Assembly: GCA_964019335.1 (NCBI GenBank)
Contig: OZ025684.1
Location: forward strand, 1 to 64,000
Origin: Diplonema japonicum
Taxonomy: Eukaryota; Euglenozoa; Diplonemea; Diplonemida; Diplonemidae
Length of the DNA stretch: 64,000 bases
Direction of reading: 5' to 3'
Position numbers and translations under genes: made by a program. Shown here in pieces: positions 9,336 through 18,954 of the stretch. The notes beneath the pieces were generated by a model. That model was not told the origin of the DNA. It saw nothing but the letters and a program-made list of their open reading frames with translations, and made no database searches. Position 1 is the first letter of the stretch; every line of letters starts with the position of its first letter.

Positions 9336-9395
9336 TGGCTGAATATTGCGCTCTTTATTTTGAAAGTGTTTCACTGCACATTTTCTCCTCTTTTA

Positions 9396-11738
9396 CTACT
9401 CCTCGCTTTTCTGCTCATGTTCTTCTTCTTTGAAAGTGTTCTCCTGAGTCTTCCACATCTCATGGTACAAGCCTTTCGACAGCATGAGGTCTTGGTGCTT
9501 CCCCATCTCTGCGATAGTCCCCTCTTTCAACACGACGATGAGATCTGAGTCCTGTATTGTGGACAACCTATGAGCGATGACCAAAAGGGTACGGCCTGCA
9601 AGGCACTGCAACACTTCCAGGATTTCCTTCTCCGTGTTGGAGTCAAGTGCAGAGGTTGCCTCGTCTAAGACAATAATTGGTGGGTTTTTTAATAAGCACC
9701 TCGCGATGGCCACACGCTGTTTCTCACCCCCTGACAGCCTCAAGCCCCTTTCCCCTACAACTGTGTCCCAACCAGATGGCAGTCTGTCGATCACAGGCAT
9801 CAGCTGTGCATCTTTCGCTGCTTGCAACATCTCCTCCTCAGTCGCGTCAGGGTCGCCATACATGATGTTTTCTTTTATCGTTGTGTTGAACAACGTCGTG
9901 TCCTGTGGCACGATGCCTAATGCGCAACGCACGCTCCTCTGCTGCAGCTTTGACACATCCTGACCGTTAATCCTCAGCACGCCTGTGTCCAGGTTATAGA
10001 AACGGAACAAGAGGCGCGAGAGCGTCGTCTTCCCGCACCCTGTATGACCAACGAGAGCGACTTTCTGCCCTGCCGCCGCTGTGAATGTAATGTCTTTGAT
10101 ACCCTTACCAGCGTCGGCGGAGGGATACTTGAAACTTATGCCCTCAAAGCTGACATCGACACCTTGTGTAGGTATAATACTGCTGCACCTGCTTGCAGGT
10201 TGTTCGACTCGCTGCATCAGCTCTACGTTCTCGTCGTCTTCATCACTCTCATCGCAAACATTGACTGCGTGGGTAGGCCCCAAGGACCCAGGAAGGGCCA
10301 ACGGTACGGCACCTGGGATGTCCTTCACGTCAGGCTGCTCAGATAGCAGTTCTGCTAGGTGCTGCATATTAACAAAGGCCATGACGACAGAGTTATACAG
10401 AGAGCCCATGAAGGATAGTGGCGCAAACAGCTGCATTACAAACGCGTTCATCGCAACAAAATCACCGATAGAAAGGCTTCCGTTATACACAGAAGTGGCT
10501 GTGATGAACATGCACGACCCACGGCATAGCTGGATGATCATGGACTGCGCAAAGTTCAGCCCAGAAAGCGTCAGCTGGTTGGTTACACCGTACTTCTGGT
10601 ACTCTTGAACAGACGTAAGGAAAGACTCACGCTCTCGATGCTCAGCGGTGAAATACTTTACTGTCTCGAAGTTAACCAGCGATTCGGTCGTCTTGTTGTG
10701 GTAGTCGTTGTCGTGCTGATTCATCCCTTCGCGCAGCGTCCGCCGCCATGTCGTGAGGAAGTACGTGGTAATCATGTACAAGTTGAACGATAGCATGCAA
10801 ATTCCGGTTACAGTGGGTTCTGAAAAGTGATGGTAAAAGATTATGAACGTGGCGATGCATTCCCCAATCGTGGGCAGAAAGAACAAGAACAAGTACGACA
10901 CCACTGAGTCGGCAGCAGCGGTTCCCCTGTCCATATAGCGTACAACGTCGCCCATCTTCTTTCGCAGGTGCCACTCCAGTGACAGCGAGTGCACATGGCT
11001 AAAAACCTTTTCGGACATTTCAATAAAGGCAGTCTGCTTCACTTTCACGTAAATCGAACTCTGCAGCTGCGGGAGTCCTTTTGCTGCTAAGGACAGGAGG
11101 ATGTAAAGGATTATTTTCCCGTACGGCTTTTCAGGCTTTCCCAAGTCTGTAATAATGAGACCCATGATGAGAGGGGTATATAAATTGCAAACCTTCGTCC
11201 CAATGATGCAAGCCCAGGTGAGCAGCACTCGCACCCTGTTCATGAACCCCTTGGGGGTAAAGTAAGGCTGCAGGATTACGCGAATAGCCTTGAAAGTCGG
11301 GATGGCCTTTCTCTCGCTGCCGAGTGCCCACGGCGACATGGCGAACTGCAATGCAGCTGAAAAGAATGCCACCAGCAGGATGGTAACCGAAGTACCAGGG
11401 GCAGCCTTCCAGTTAAACATCACAACCTTGCTGACATACAGTGCAATACTGACAGCAAGCGTGCAATAGTAGACAGAGCGCATTTCTTTGTACATCGCAC
11501 CCAAAGCGATCGCGTTCTTTAGAAGACCAATAATCATGAGGTCGAATGTGCTCAGCCTCGGATTCTCTTCCATCTTGTCACTGCTTAAGCCCCATAACAA
11601 CGGTACCAAGATGCTCTCCAACACAGCACATGCCACTATGATTGCTATCGCTCGCCTATCAGGTGCAATCTTGACCGTCTTTGCATCATCAGTCTTGGTT
11701 CCCATTCTCCTCCCACCACCACCGCCACCACCACGCAT
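9396..11738 (-). CDS. ABC half transporter, ABCB6/HMT1/ATM1-like
   Basis: A half transporter of about 780 residues: one membrane domain and one ATPase domain, expected to work as a dimer. The N-terminus has roughly four extra hydrophobic helices before the six core helices, the arrangement of the ABCB6/HMT1 branch (porphyrin, glutathione-conjugate or metal-thiol export from mitochondria or vacuoles). The ATPase domain has Walker A (GHTGCGKTT, about residue 563), the signature LSGGEKQR (about 666), Walker B (IIVLDEATSALD) and the H-loop histidine (IAHRLST). I chose the ATG at 11738 (MRGGGG); another is at 11705. The in-frame ATG at 11849 would overlap the upstream gene's stop and adds a sequence not resembling the family. 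The substrate cannot be told from sequence. Confidence 0.85.
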   Translation of the reverse strand: MRGGGGGGGRRMGTKTDDAKTVKIAPDRRAIAIIVACAVLESILVPLLWGLSSDKMEENPRLSTFDLMIIGLLKNAIALGAMYKEMRSVYYCTLAVSIALYVSKVVMFNWKAAPGTSVTILLVAFFSAALQFAMSPWALGSERKAIPTFKAIRVILQPYFTPKGFMNRVRVLLTWACIIGTKVCNLYTPLIMGLIITDLGKPEKPYGKIILYILLSLAAKGLPQLQSSIYVKVKQTAFIEMSEKVFSHVHSLSLEWHLRKKMGDVVRYMDRGTAAADSVVSYLFLFFLPTIGECIATFIIFYHHFSEPTVTGICMLSFNLYMITTYFLTTWRRTLREGMNQHDNDYHNKTTESLVNFETVKYFTAEHRERESFLTSVQEYQKYGVTNQLTLSGLNFAQSMIIQLCRGSCMFITATSVYNGSLSIGDFVAMNAFVMQLFAPLSFMGSLYNSVVMAFVNMQHLAELLSEQPDVKDIPGAVPLALPGSLGPTHAVNVCDESDEDDENVELMQRVEQPASRCSSIIPTQGVDVSFEGISFKYPSADAGKGIKDITFTAAAGQKVALVGHTGCGKTTLSRLLFRFYNLDTGVLRINGQDVSKLQQRSVRCALGIVPQDTTLFNTTIKENIMYGDPDATEEEMLQAAKDAQLMPVIDRLPSGWDTVVGERGLRLSGGEKQRVAIARCLLKNPPIIVLDEATSALDSNTEKEILEVLQCLAGRTLLVIAHRLSTIQDSDLIVVLKEGTIAEMGKHQDLMLSKGLYHEMWKTQENTFKEEEHEQKSEE

Positions 11739-11824
11739 TTTATTTTTCTTGCTCTGTAAGTATTCTAGTGTCCTAAAGGGGATGCAAAGGATTTCACAAT
11801 AAACTTGGAACTGGAGTTTCTTGG

Positions 11825-13018
11825 TCAACACAGCGCGCAAAACAGGCATTTATTAGGCTTGCTCAGTACCTTGCGTGTTTTCTCAGGCACCCCGCTACGC
11901 TCCAGAAAGTCGCTTCCGATGTCCGTCATGTCAGTATTCCTCAGGTTGACAACTGTCAATGAAGAACATAAATAAAGAAATTTATCCCCCACTGACCTGA
12001 TCTTGCGCATCTGGCTGAAGTTGACGGAGGTCAGGGACGTGTCGTATGCTAGGAAACGATCCCCGATTGACCTAACCTGCTGAAAAGGCAGGTGTACTGA
12101 TTGCAAGGAACGGCAACATGATAAGAAGTCGAAGCTAATTGCTGTGATGCCTCGCAGGGGGTGCAGATCGATGGCTCGTAAAGAAGAACAGCCTGACATG
12201 AAACCACCTTGCACGCATGATACGTTCTTTAGTGCCGATAGATTCACTTCTACCAAGCTTTCACACCCAAACAAAAACCAAGAGCTAACTTGAGAGATGT
12301 CCCGCAGCGGGGCTAAGTCTATTGTTCGCAAAGAAACACATTGAAAAAGAAATCCCGAGCCAACTGTAGAAACACGCCGCAAAGGTCGAAGGTCTACAGT
12401 TTCGAGCGACTCGCAACAGCCTAGAAACGAAGACCCTATATCGACAACGTCTTTCAAGGGATCCATGTCGATGGTCTCAAGTGAATTACAGTTGTAAAGA
12501 AAATTGTTCCCTATAGAACGCAACCTCAGGGAGGAAAGATTCACGGTGAGTAGGGAAGTGCACCCCGACAAGAATGAATCGCCGACACGGCTCACGCACT
12601 GCTCTTGATCAGTGAACCGCAGGTGCCGAACGTTTAATTGCTTCAAAAACCGTGTGCAGTCGCTCAGCACATCACCAGGAGACACCACCACCTCTAGCTC
12701 TGCGTCCGGCTGATTCCACAGCGATTGTTTGATGTCATCCAGCCGTTCCCCTAGCACCCTCAATGGAACGATCATCGCGTTCGCGGTCCACGTTTCACTA
12801 AAAACCATCACAACTTCGCACCCATGTCCCATCGCAATCTGCTGTATCTCCTGTTTTTCATCATCAAGCACAGCCCCTTCGAACAGCAATCGAAATGTCT
12901 CTTCAACCCCGGCAGCAGAAGCGGCCTTCCCGTACAAGGCCTTTACTGTCTCGCTACCGTTGAGCTCAACCTCGTGCGTAACATTCGCAGGTGTTCTAAT
13001 ACACGCAGTGATGCTCAT
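11825..13018 (-). CDS. Ubiquitin-like / BspA-type leucine-rich repeat protein
   Basis: A 397-residue protein. Residues 1-73 look like a ubiquitin-like beta-grasp domain (hydrophobic pattern with FRLLFEGAVLDDE, like ubiquitin's IFAGKQLED). Residues about 125-385 hold roughly ten LRR_5/BspA-type repeats of about 23 residues, with the pattern I-FL--C-SL--V-L--L. The last four residues, CALC, would fit a CaaX prenylation box, with a further Cys just before (KCLFCALC). The start is the ATG at 13018; the frame is open further upstream but with no ATG. The next gene begins only 86 bases after this stop. BspA-type repeats are common in microbial eukaryotes and usually bind proteins; the specific role is unknown. 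Confidence 0.75.
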   Translation of the reverse strand: MSITACIRTPANVTHEVELNGSETVKALYGKAASAAGVEETFRLLFEGAVLDDEKQEIQQIAMGHGCEVVMVFSETWTANAMIVPLRVLGERLDDIKQSLWNQPDAELEVVVSPGDVLSDCTRFLKQLNVRHLRFTDQEQCVSRVGDSFLSGCTSLLTVNLSSLRLRSIGNNFLYNCNSLETIDMDPLKDVVDIGSSFLGCCESLETVDLRPLRRVSTVGSGFLFQCVSLRTIDLAPLRDISQVSSWFLFGCESLVEVNLSALKNVSCVQGGFMSGCSSLRAIDLHPLRGITAISFDFLSCCRSLQSVHLPFQQVRSIGDRFLAYDTSLTSVNFSQMRKIRSVGDKFLYLCSSLTVVNLRNTDMTDIGSDFLERSGVPEKTRKVLSKPNKCLFCALC

Positions 13019-13290
13019 GTGTGTTAAGCTGTGCAACTGGGGCCGTGTAAAAAGGTATTTGACCAAAAGGCAAAACAATGGAAATGGTTCTTGATTCCTG
13101 CTTACTGCAACTGCAGTCACGCAAGGTCAGTTGCGAAAGCGACTCCTCTTCTTTTGATTCAGATACGCCTCTTTGGCTCTACCCATGGATTGATGCTGCT
13201 ATTTTGAAAGTATTTCTTAAAGCTTTTCAAAAAAAAAGAAAAGCCGCGGACAAATATAAATTAACTGACCATATGTATGAATAGCAGGTG

Positions 13291-13986
13291 TTAAAAAAAG
13301 CCGACATGCGCACGCAGCAATTGCAGAACTGCGTCATGCCCATTGCGTTCAGCATATGACATAGGGGTCAGACAGCCAGCTTGTATATTCGGATCAGCAT
13401 TGTGCGCCAGCAGTATCCGCACAACGTCAATTCGGTTAGCAGCGGCAGCACGATGCAAAGCAGTGTGGCCACCGTACAACTCACGCTGCGCATTGATGTC
13501 GGCCAAATCCCTCTTGAGGAGAAGGTCCACACATTTTGAGAGACCAGCAACAGCGGCCTCTACAAGCACTTCTGTCATCTGTTCCCTGTCTCGGCACAGA
13601 TCCGCATCGCACATCACTTCTAGCACCTTGAAGTACTTCTCATCTCTTTCCGTCAATTCCTCCGAACTTCTCTTTCCCAAATAACGCAAGTCATGCACAA
13701 GTCCAACTGTCCATTGTCCGGTGTTCCACCCAAACTTTTTCACGAAATACAGCGCTTTGTGTTTATGGCTTACAACTAATTGCAATACACTTTGGTCCGT
13801 AAAAGGGTAGTCGCACACCCTTCTGTCATCTTCCAATTCTTCACCTTCAAATTCAAGTGCAAAAGTATTCATCTCCCAACCCGCTAAGATAATAATTCTG
13901 CTTTTCAAGAATCGTATTGTGTCCTTTCCTAGAGCTGACACGCTCAGTGTGCCGGAGGGCAGCTCAACCTGCAGCGTGACGGACAT
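13291..13986 (-). CDS. Ubiquitin-like / ankyrin repeat protein
   Basis: A 231-residue protein. Residues 1-75 resemble a ubiquitin-like fold (VELPSGTLSVSALGKDTI then LEFEGEELEDDR, matching the ubiquitin beta-grasp plan). Residues about 137-229 contain about three ankyrin repeats, the clearest being GGHTALHRAAAANRIDVVRILLAHNADPN. No catalytic motif is visible. Its neighbour at 11825-13018 also joins an N-terminal ubiquitin-like domain to a repeat domain, so the two may be adaptors in one ubiquitin-related or scaffolding function. That link is inference from position and architecture. Confidence 0.75.
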   Translation of the reverse strand: MSVTLQVELPSGTLSVSALGKDTIRFLKSRIIILAGWEMNTFALEFEGEELEDDRRVCDYPFTDQSVLQLVVSHKHKALYFVKKFGWNTGQWTVGLVHDLRYLGKRSSEELTERDEKYFKVLEVMCDADLCRDREQMTEVLVEAAVAGLSKCVDLLLKRDLADINAQRELYGGHTALHRAAAANRIDVVRILLAHNADPNIQAGCLTPMSYAERNGHDAVLQLLRAHVGFF

Positions 13987-14123
13987 TTCACCTATTGGAG
14001 CGGTGGGGCTATATTACTAATGCGAATAAATAACGGCCGTCATGGAAATCCGAAGAATCAAGGACTGAGCAGGTAGTGAAACCGGCATAGAGCGAAAGAA
14101 GGACAAGTTACAATACAGGTTGC

Positions 14124-14540
14124 TTAAACCGGTAGGCAATTGTTGTAGTAGCTGCCGCATTGAGACGAGCTTGGACAGCACCAGGTAGAGCCGCCGTTGT
14201 TGCAGCAAGTGGAGTCACCTGGACAACACTGACCCGGAGCGTCTGCGTACATGCAGCAGGTGCTCCCTGCTTCGCAGCAAAAGGCATCGGAGCTAGCACC
14301 AGGACCGCCACCCCCACAGCATGTTTCGCCGGCTGTGCGGTTACATTGTGTTGCGGCTAAGTAGTGCTCGCAGCACTCAAATGAAGAGTTTGTGATGCAC
14401 GAAGGAAACATTGTGCCGTATCCACAGCAGGCGATCTTCTCAGAACAGTTCACTCCTGCGCTTCCACCAGCACCAGGGCAGTTGTTCGCGCCTAAGACAG
14501 CTAGCCCGCAGACCAGCACACCTAATGCCAACTTCATCAT
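14124..14540 (-). CDS. Secreted Cys-rich granulin-like protein
   Basis: A 138-residue protein with two consecutive ATG codons and a clear signal peptide (KLALGVLVCGLAVLGA). The mature part has more than 20 cysteines, with repeated CC pairs (ACCGYG, ECCEHY, TCCGGG, FCCEAGSTCC, QCCPGDSTCC, WCCPSSSQC). The spacing of paired cysteines, including the CCP motifs, resembles granulin/epithelin modules, though I cannot assign a full canonical granulin. Two N-glycosylation sequons are present (NSS, NRT). Likely secreted or luminal and disulfide-bonded. Function unknown. Confidence 0.7.
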   Translation of the reverse strand: MMKLALGVLVCGLAVLGANNCPGAGGSAGVNCSEKIACCGYGTMFPSCITNSSFECCEHYLAATQCNRTAGETCCGGGGPGASSDAFCCEAGSTCCMYADAPGQCCPGDSTCCNNGGSTWCCPSSSQCGSYYNNCLPV

Positions 14541-17500
14541 CTTATCCTATATAAGGTGAGCAGTGGTGTTGACGAAATGGAAAGATTCAGGTAGACAGGG
14601 GGGGGGGGGGGGGGGGCAATAAGAAAGTGAATTAGGTTACAAAAAACACTTAAAAAAAGGGGTGTTTACGGGGGGGTGGGGGTCACAGTTCTTTTTTGAT
14701 TTCGCTTTAAATTAACTCTGTTCCTTTATTAAATTTTATATGTGCCACGACATCTTAAAAAAAAAGAGAATAGTTCATAAACACGCTCGGTCGGATCAAT
14801 TTACTCCTTCTTTTCCCACCTATCTGCTTTGCGTACAAACAAGGGGCTTCAGTTTTATTTTCAAAAAGCCAAAAAACACACCTCCTCACCAACTGTTAGG
14901 AGCTCTGTAGATAAAACAGATAAAAGGACTGATGCGTGCAACTATGAAAAAAAAGGGGGGGTAAGAAAAAAAGGAACTGGCCGTTGATCAACCCTTAAAC
15001 CACGTTCCCCTTTGTTTAAATGAATCAAAAAGACCCGTTCCTAAAATATTTTGCGCCTCATATCTCTTAAACCCGTTTAGCACCCCCCTTGTACTCCGAC
15101 TGACACATAGAAAATTGCTAAGAGCAGCCGCAATGAACTCTCTTCAATGATTGAACGCTCGGTCTGCTTTTTCTGACACTGTGCATCTTCTGGAGTAGAA
15201 TGTTGGAAAGAATCCTCTCCCGGGAATTGAACCTAACGGGGTTCTCGAAAAAGTGCCTACTATCAAAAAACCACTTCGGGCACCTTGCCACGAGAGTGTT
15301 AGGGGTGAACACAAGGATTAAAAATAGTTATTATCATAGGGTGGGAGACCCGATAAGAAATAGTTAAATCTTCCTTGTAGTTTCATTTCTCTTTTCCTTT
15401 CTTCTCTTTAGTTTGTAATAAAATGTAAAGTTCTTTTGTTTTAACCCATAGCACTCCAAGGCACAAATATTTGTCGTTTTGAAAAATCATTTTTTTCTCT
15501 AAGTACTTTTCCGTCCCCCTGACCCCTGGGGAGTTATTTTCAACTGCATTTCATGCTGCTCTGCATCACTTTACCTTGCTATCCACCCACCAAGTGGGTC
15601 TCAATCCGAGTAGATAGGCTAAAAACGCAAATAACGGGTGTGCAGACTGTGTCCAAAAAACGCAAAAGTACAGCCAAAACAACTACGGACGAGGGGTTAA
15701 ATGCTGCCATTTCCCCCCTCTAATTATGAAAAGGTGCAAAAAAGGGACCCCCTCGTCGATAGGCCTGGAGTGTTATGGGTTAAAAGGATAAATATGAACT
15801 CGTCCGGGAAAATTCTGGAACTAAAAAAATTGTGGACATTCTTTTTCCGGACGAGCTCATATAAAAAACAAAACAAAAAAAAACACACATAGTTTTTCTT
15901 GTAATACATATTTCTGTGGTCAAGTATTCGCGTCTTTAATCAGTTGCCATGTTCTGCATGACAAAGCGAATAACTGACCATGTGGGAAAGTAAGCAAAAA
16001 GATGATTTCTAAACACTACATCTTTTCGATCCTTACTCACCGCACAAATAGTAAGGTGATAGAAGCGGGGGGGGGGGGGGGGGGTTTGATTAATGGGCAC
16101 ATTCCCTCCATGAGGCGATCTGCATGAGGGGTTTGTACTACGGGGGAAGGAAAAAAAAAAGTATGAATACAATAAACCATCAATTTCTTTTTTTTTTTCT
16201 CCTTCTCCGCTAGAAAATTAAAGGCACCGTGCTCTGAGTGGCTGTTGCACCAAGATCCTTCCCATCTCAACATTCTCTAAGATCCGAAGGGGTGATCAGG
16301 TTGGTGCGTCGGATAAGGGTAAAAAAAAAGAAAAAAAGGACATAGGCCTCTTTGAACGCCTATGGAAACATCAACTTGATTACAGGAGGGCCTAGCCGAG
16401 TAGCGGCTCTCGACTAACCAAGATTCTGTGTTCGTGCAATTGCCTCCTCTAGCCAGGAGCCCATTCAAAAAAATATGAGAGATAAGAGAGAACACCAAAA
16501 AGATTCTGTTACTTATGTCTTGTTCACAGGGAGGTTGGCTAGGGGGGGACTCAAAAAAAAGAAGAAATAAAGAAAAGGAGACAATTTCTATTCTCCCTTT
16601 AGCTCCTGCAGAATAGAAAAAAGAGTGAATCTCACCCCCCAAAAAAAAAGCTTAAGAGCTTTCTCCTTGTAAAGGGTGGGATTCAAGTTTACAACTTAGG
16701 GAAATCTTCCCTTGCTGTAATATTCCCGAACCTCTTCGTCTCCACCATCACCCTTCCCAAGGAAGTCTTTCACCACCCCCGGATCCTCGCTTGCGTACTG
16801 ATTCTTTTTAAAAATGAGAAAAAAGTACAGCAAAAAAAAAAAAAAAAAGAACACATTGAAATAACAAAAAACTGAACTAAACAAAAAGAAAGTATCAATC
16901 TCCCTGCTTTGGCTCTCTTTTTCTCGTCTTGTCGTCTCCCTTTCTGGGGTCCCTATGGGGTCCCCTTATTAAGTATAAACTCTCTAGGAGACGAAGGACA
17001 AAAAAAAAAGGGCTCAATTCAGGTTTTTGCACCTAAACGCAGAACCCTGAAAGAAGAAAAGAAAACCTTAAATTCGTAAATAATACCACTCGAGCACTTT
17101 GAGTACGACGTTGCCGATTCTTTTAATGAGCAACCGTCAAAGGCAAAGAATGGTTTGAGTGCACACGACAAACAGCTTTCTCAACAGTCGTCCAAAACTG
17201 CCAGACTGTGCTTAGTCTTGTTCTTTTTACGAATAGAGTGTAATCCCTTTTCTCTTTTAGTAATTTGGGCACTTCAGATTCTCACGCTTCGTCATGCTGC
17301 CTCTAGACGGAGAGACTCTCTCGGTCATGAAGGCAGCAAACAAAAAAGATACGAAAAAAGGAGTCGCAGGAAAGGAGAAATCGATGTTCCAAGACACTGT
17401 CAAAAAAGGAGATTTGAGTAAATCGACCACTCTTGAACTAGTAGAATGGAAATGGCACCATCCCTTGTCCTTTTCCTCGGGGCAGGGGTGCTGTTGGGCA

Positions 17501-18080
17501 CCGAACAGAGATTTATATACACCCTAGTAGAAAAAAATATAAACCTTGGATTCGTCGAGGGTGACATATAAACCCCTGGCACCGAAGCAACGGCCCATCG
17601 AAAAAAAAGAAGAAGCATAGCTTTTAACCGTGCTAAAATGCAAATTAAAAATAATTTAACACCAACCGGCCATAATGACCAGTTACCTCAGGGCAGTCCT
17701 CCTGTTAAACTACGTCTCACAGAGCCTGATCCCTTGGCTAAAAAGAAACGGAAGTGAGAAACATAGAAAGAAGGGGTACAACATTTCTCCAACTGCGCCG
17801 TTTGTGGTGTTACCTGGGTCAGTTACTGTCTCCAGTAAGCCAACGACGTCCTTTACAGCAGCACCTCCCAGCGGTGGCAGCTTTTACAACACAACAACAT
17901 TCAGCATGACAAAAATAAAATTTTGCCTCCGGAAAGGTAGAAAAATTATGTCCTCGTTTTCGGAATACTTAAAATAAAAAAAGAGACATTTAAGGGTAAA
18001 CCTGCGGTATGTGGCAGGACGCCTTAAAGGTAACGGTAAAACTTAAAAAAGAATCAAGACTAAAAACTCAAAGTACAGGA
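14541..18080. other. Long AT-rich, homopolymer-rich intergenic region
   Basis: About 3.5 kb with many A, T and G homopolymers, including G runs of about 18-19 near 14598-14616 and 16066-16084. No ORF has recognisable homology. A plus-strand 100-codon ORF at 17675-17977 has an ATG but no domain. A tRNA-like B-box is listed separately (15196-15300). Nothing else could be supported. Confidence 0.6.
15196..15300 (-). repeat. tRNA-like element (B-box; possible SINE or tRNA relic)
   Basis: On the minus strand a perfect internal promoter B-box, GGTTCAATTCCC, is followed by GGGAGAG, which can pair with CTCTC about 80 bases upstream, where a poor A-box-like segment also lies (TGGCAAGGTGCC or TGCCCGAAGTGG). 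T-arm and anticodon arm do not pair convincingly, so I do not call a functional tRNA. A tRNA-derived SINE head or tRNA pseudogene is the best reading. Confidence 0.35.
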
Positions 18081-18091
18081 CAAGCCCCCCG

Positions 18092-18672
18092 CTAGGGGAC
18101 CGCCCTATGGGAGGGAGGTCTGATACTCCCCTTCTGGAGCATTGCTTTCATCCCGATCGAGGCCGTGACCGTCTTGCGGAGTCGAGTGATGCTGTCTCGC
18201 TTGTAGGCGGCTTTCAATGCCATCAGCTTGTCGTGCGTGGCGAAAATGGGCCTACTGGAGAAGCCAATAGCTGCCGTACCTCCATGGCGATGAGGGACTT
18301 CTGCTGGGAAGCGTCGCTTCTTCCGTGCCCTGCATGCTGCGTCTATTTTTACGATGAGGGCCTTGATTCTGCGTGCCCTATCTTCCAGCAGGCCCCCCAA
18401 TGACGTACCGGTCGTCCATTCGAAGTCAATGGCCAGCTCCACCGCCGACACCTCCGAGGTTCTCCACCCAACGCTATGTGTAACAACCTTCGCAGACCGT
18501 CCTGTGCCAGCTCTTCCGGTGCACGGTCATAGAGTTGATGGCGGAGTGAGGCTACCGTGTCCGGGTGTGGAGACTCACACAGGTCGCACCTGAACCCTTG
18601 TGCGCGTGATACTTCCGTTGTTGGGACTTGGACCCATGCATATTCTTTTGAAGTATGCATTTTTGCACTCAC
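18092..18672 (-). mobile_element. Decayed 3' fragment of an APE-type LINE
   Basis: The minus strand encodes a stretch homologous to the C-terminal region of the LINE ORF2 copies at 52-63 kb: a zinc-knuckle-like RCDLCESPHPDTV segment, then, in another frame, VELAIDFEWTTGTSLGGLL, RRFPAEVP and RPIFATHDKL. These match VELALDF-NVT-K-LGGKL, RRAFPAEPC and RAIFASPKTK in the other copies. A frameshift near 18440 separates the two blocks and the reverse transcriptase is missing. It is more diverged than the copies at 41, 52 and 58 kb, so it is an older or separate subfamily. Confidence 0.75.
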
Positions 18673-18954
18673 TGGCCGAGCGGAGCTTAGTCCCTGTTCT
18701 GGAGGCTCTAGCGGGCTCCAACTAGCTTGTCGGGGTCTGCGACAGATATCTGTTCTGCAACCCTTCGATGCTGCTCATCAGCCTCCTTGCCATATAAAAG
18801 GAAAGAAACGGAAAGGAAAGGATCTTAAGAAAGACAACAGAGTCCTTCAAAGACAAAATGATCAAAGCCAAATGCATAAGAAGGAAAAGAGGAGTGCCGC
18901 GAAGGACACGTATCGCAATGGAGGGATCGGTTCCCTGTTTTAATATTTGAACAC

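Noticed and set aside
14598-14616. Long poly-G tracts (also 16066, 51868) as functional elements
   Set aside because: They recur in intergenic DNA next to other homopolymers and are prone to sequencing error; no positional pattern seen.
16384-16448. tRNA-like fold (AGGAGG/CCTCCT with an AGCC/GGCT hairpin)
   Set aside because: Anticodon and T arms do not pair, the span is only about 65 nt and there is no B-box; probably a chance hairpin.
17675-17977. 100-codon plus-strand ORF
   Set aside because: It would be the only plus-strand gene, has no domain and lies in low-complexity flanking DNA.
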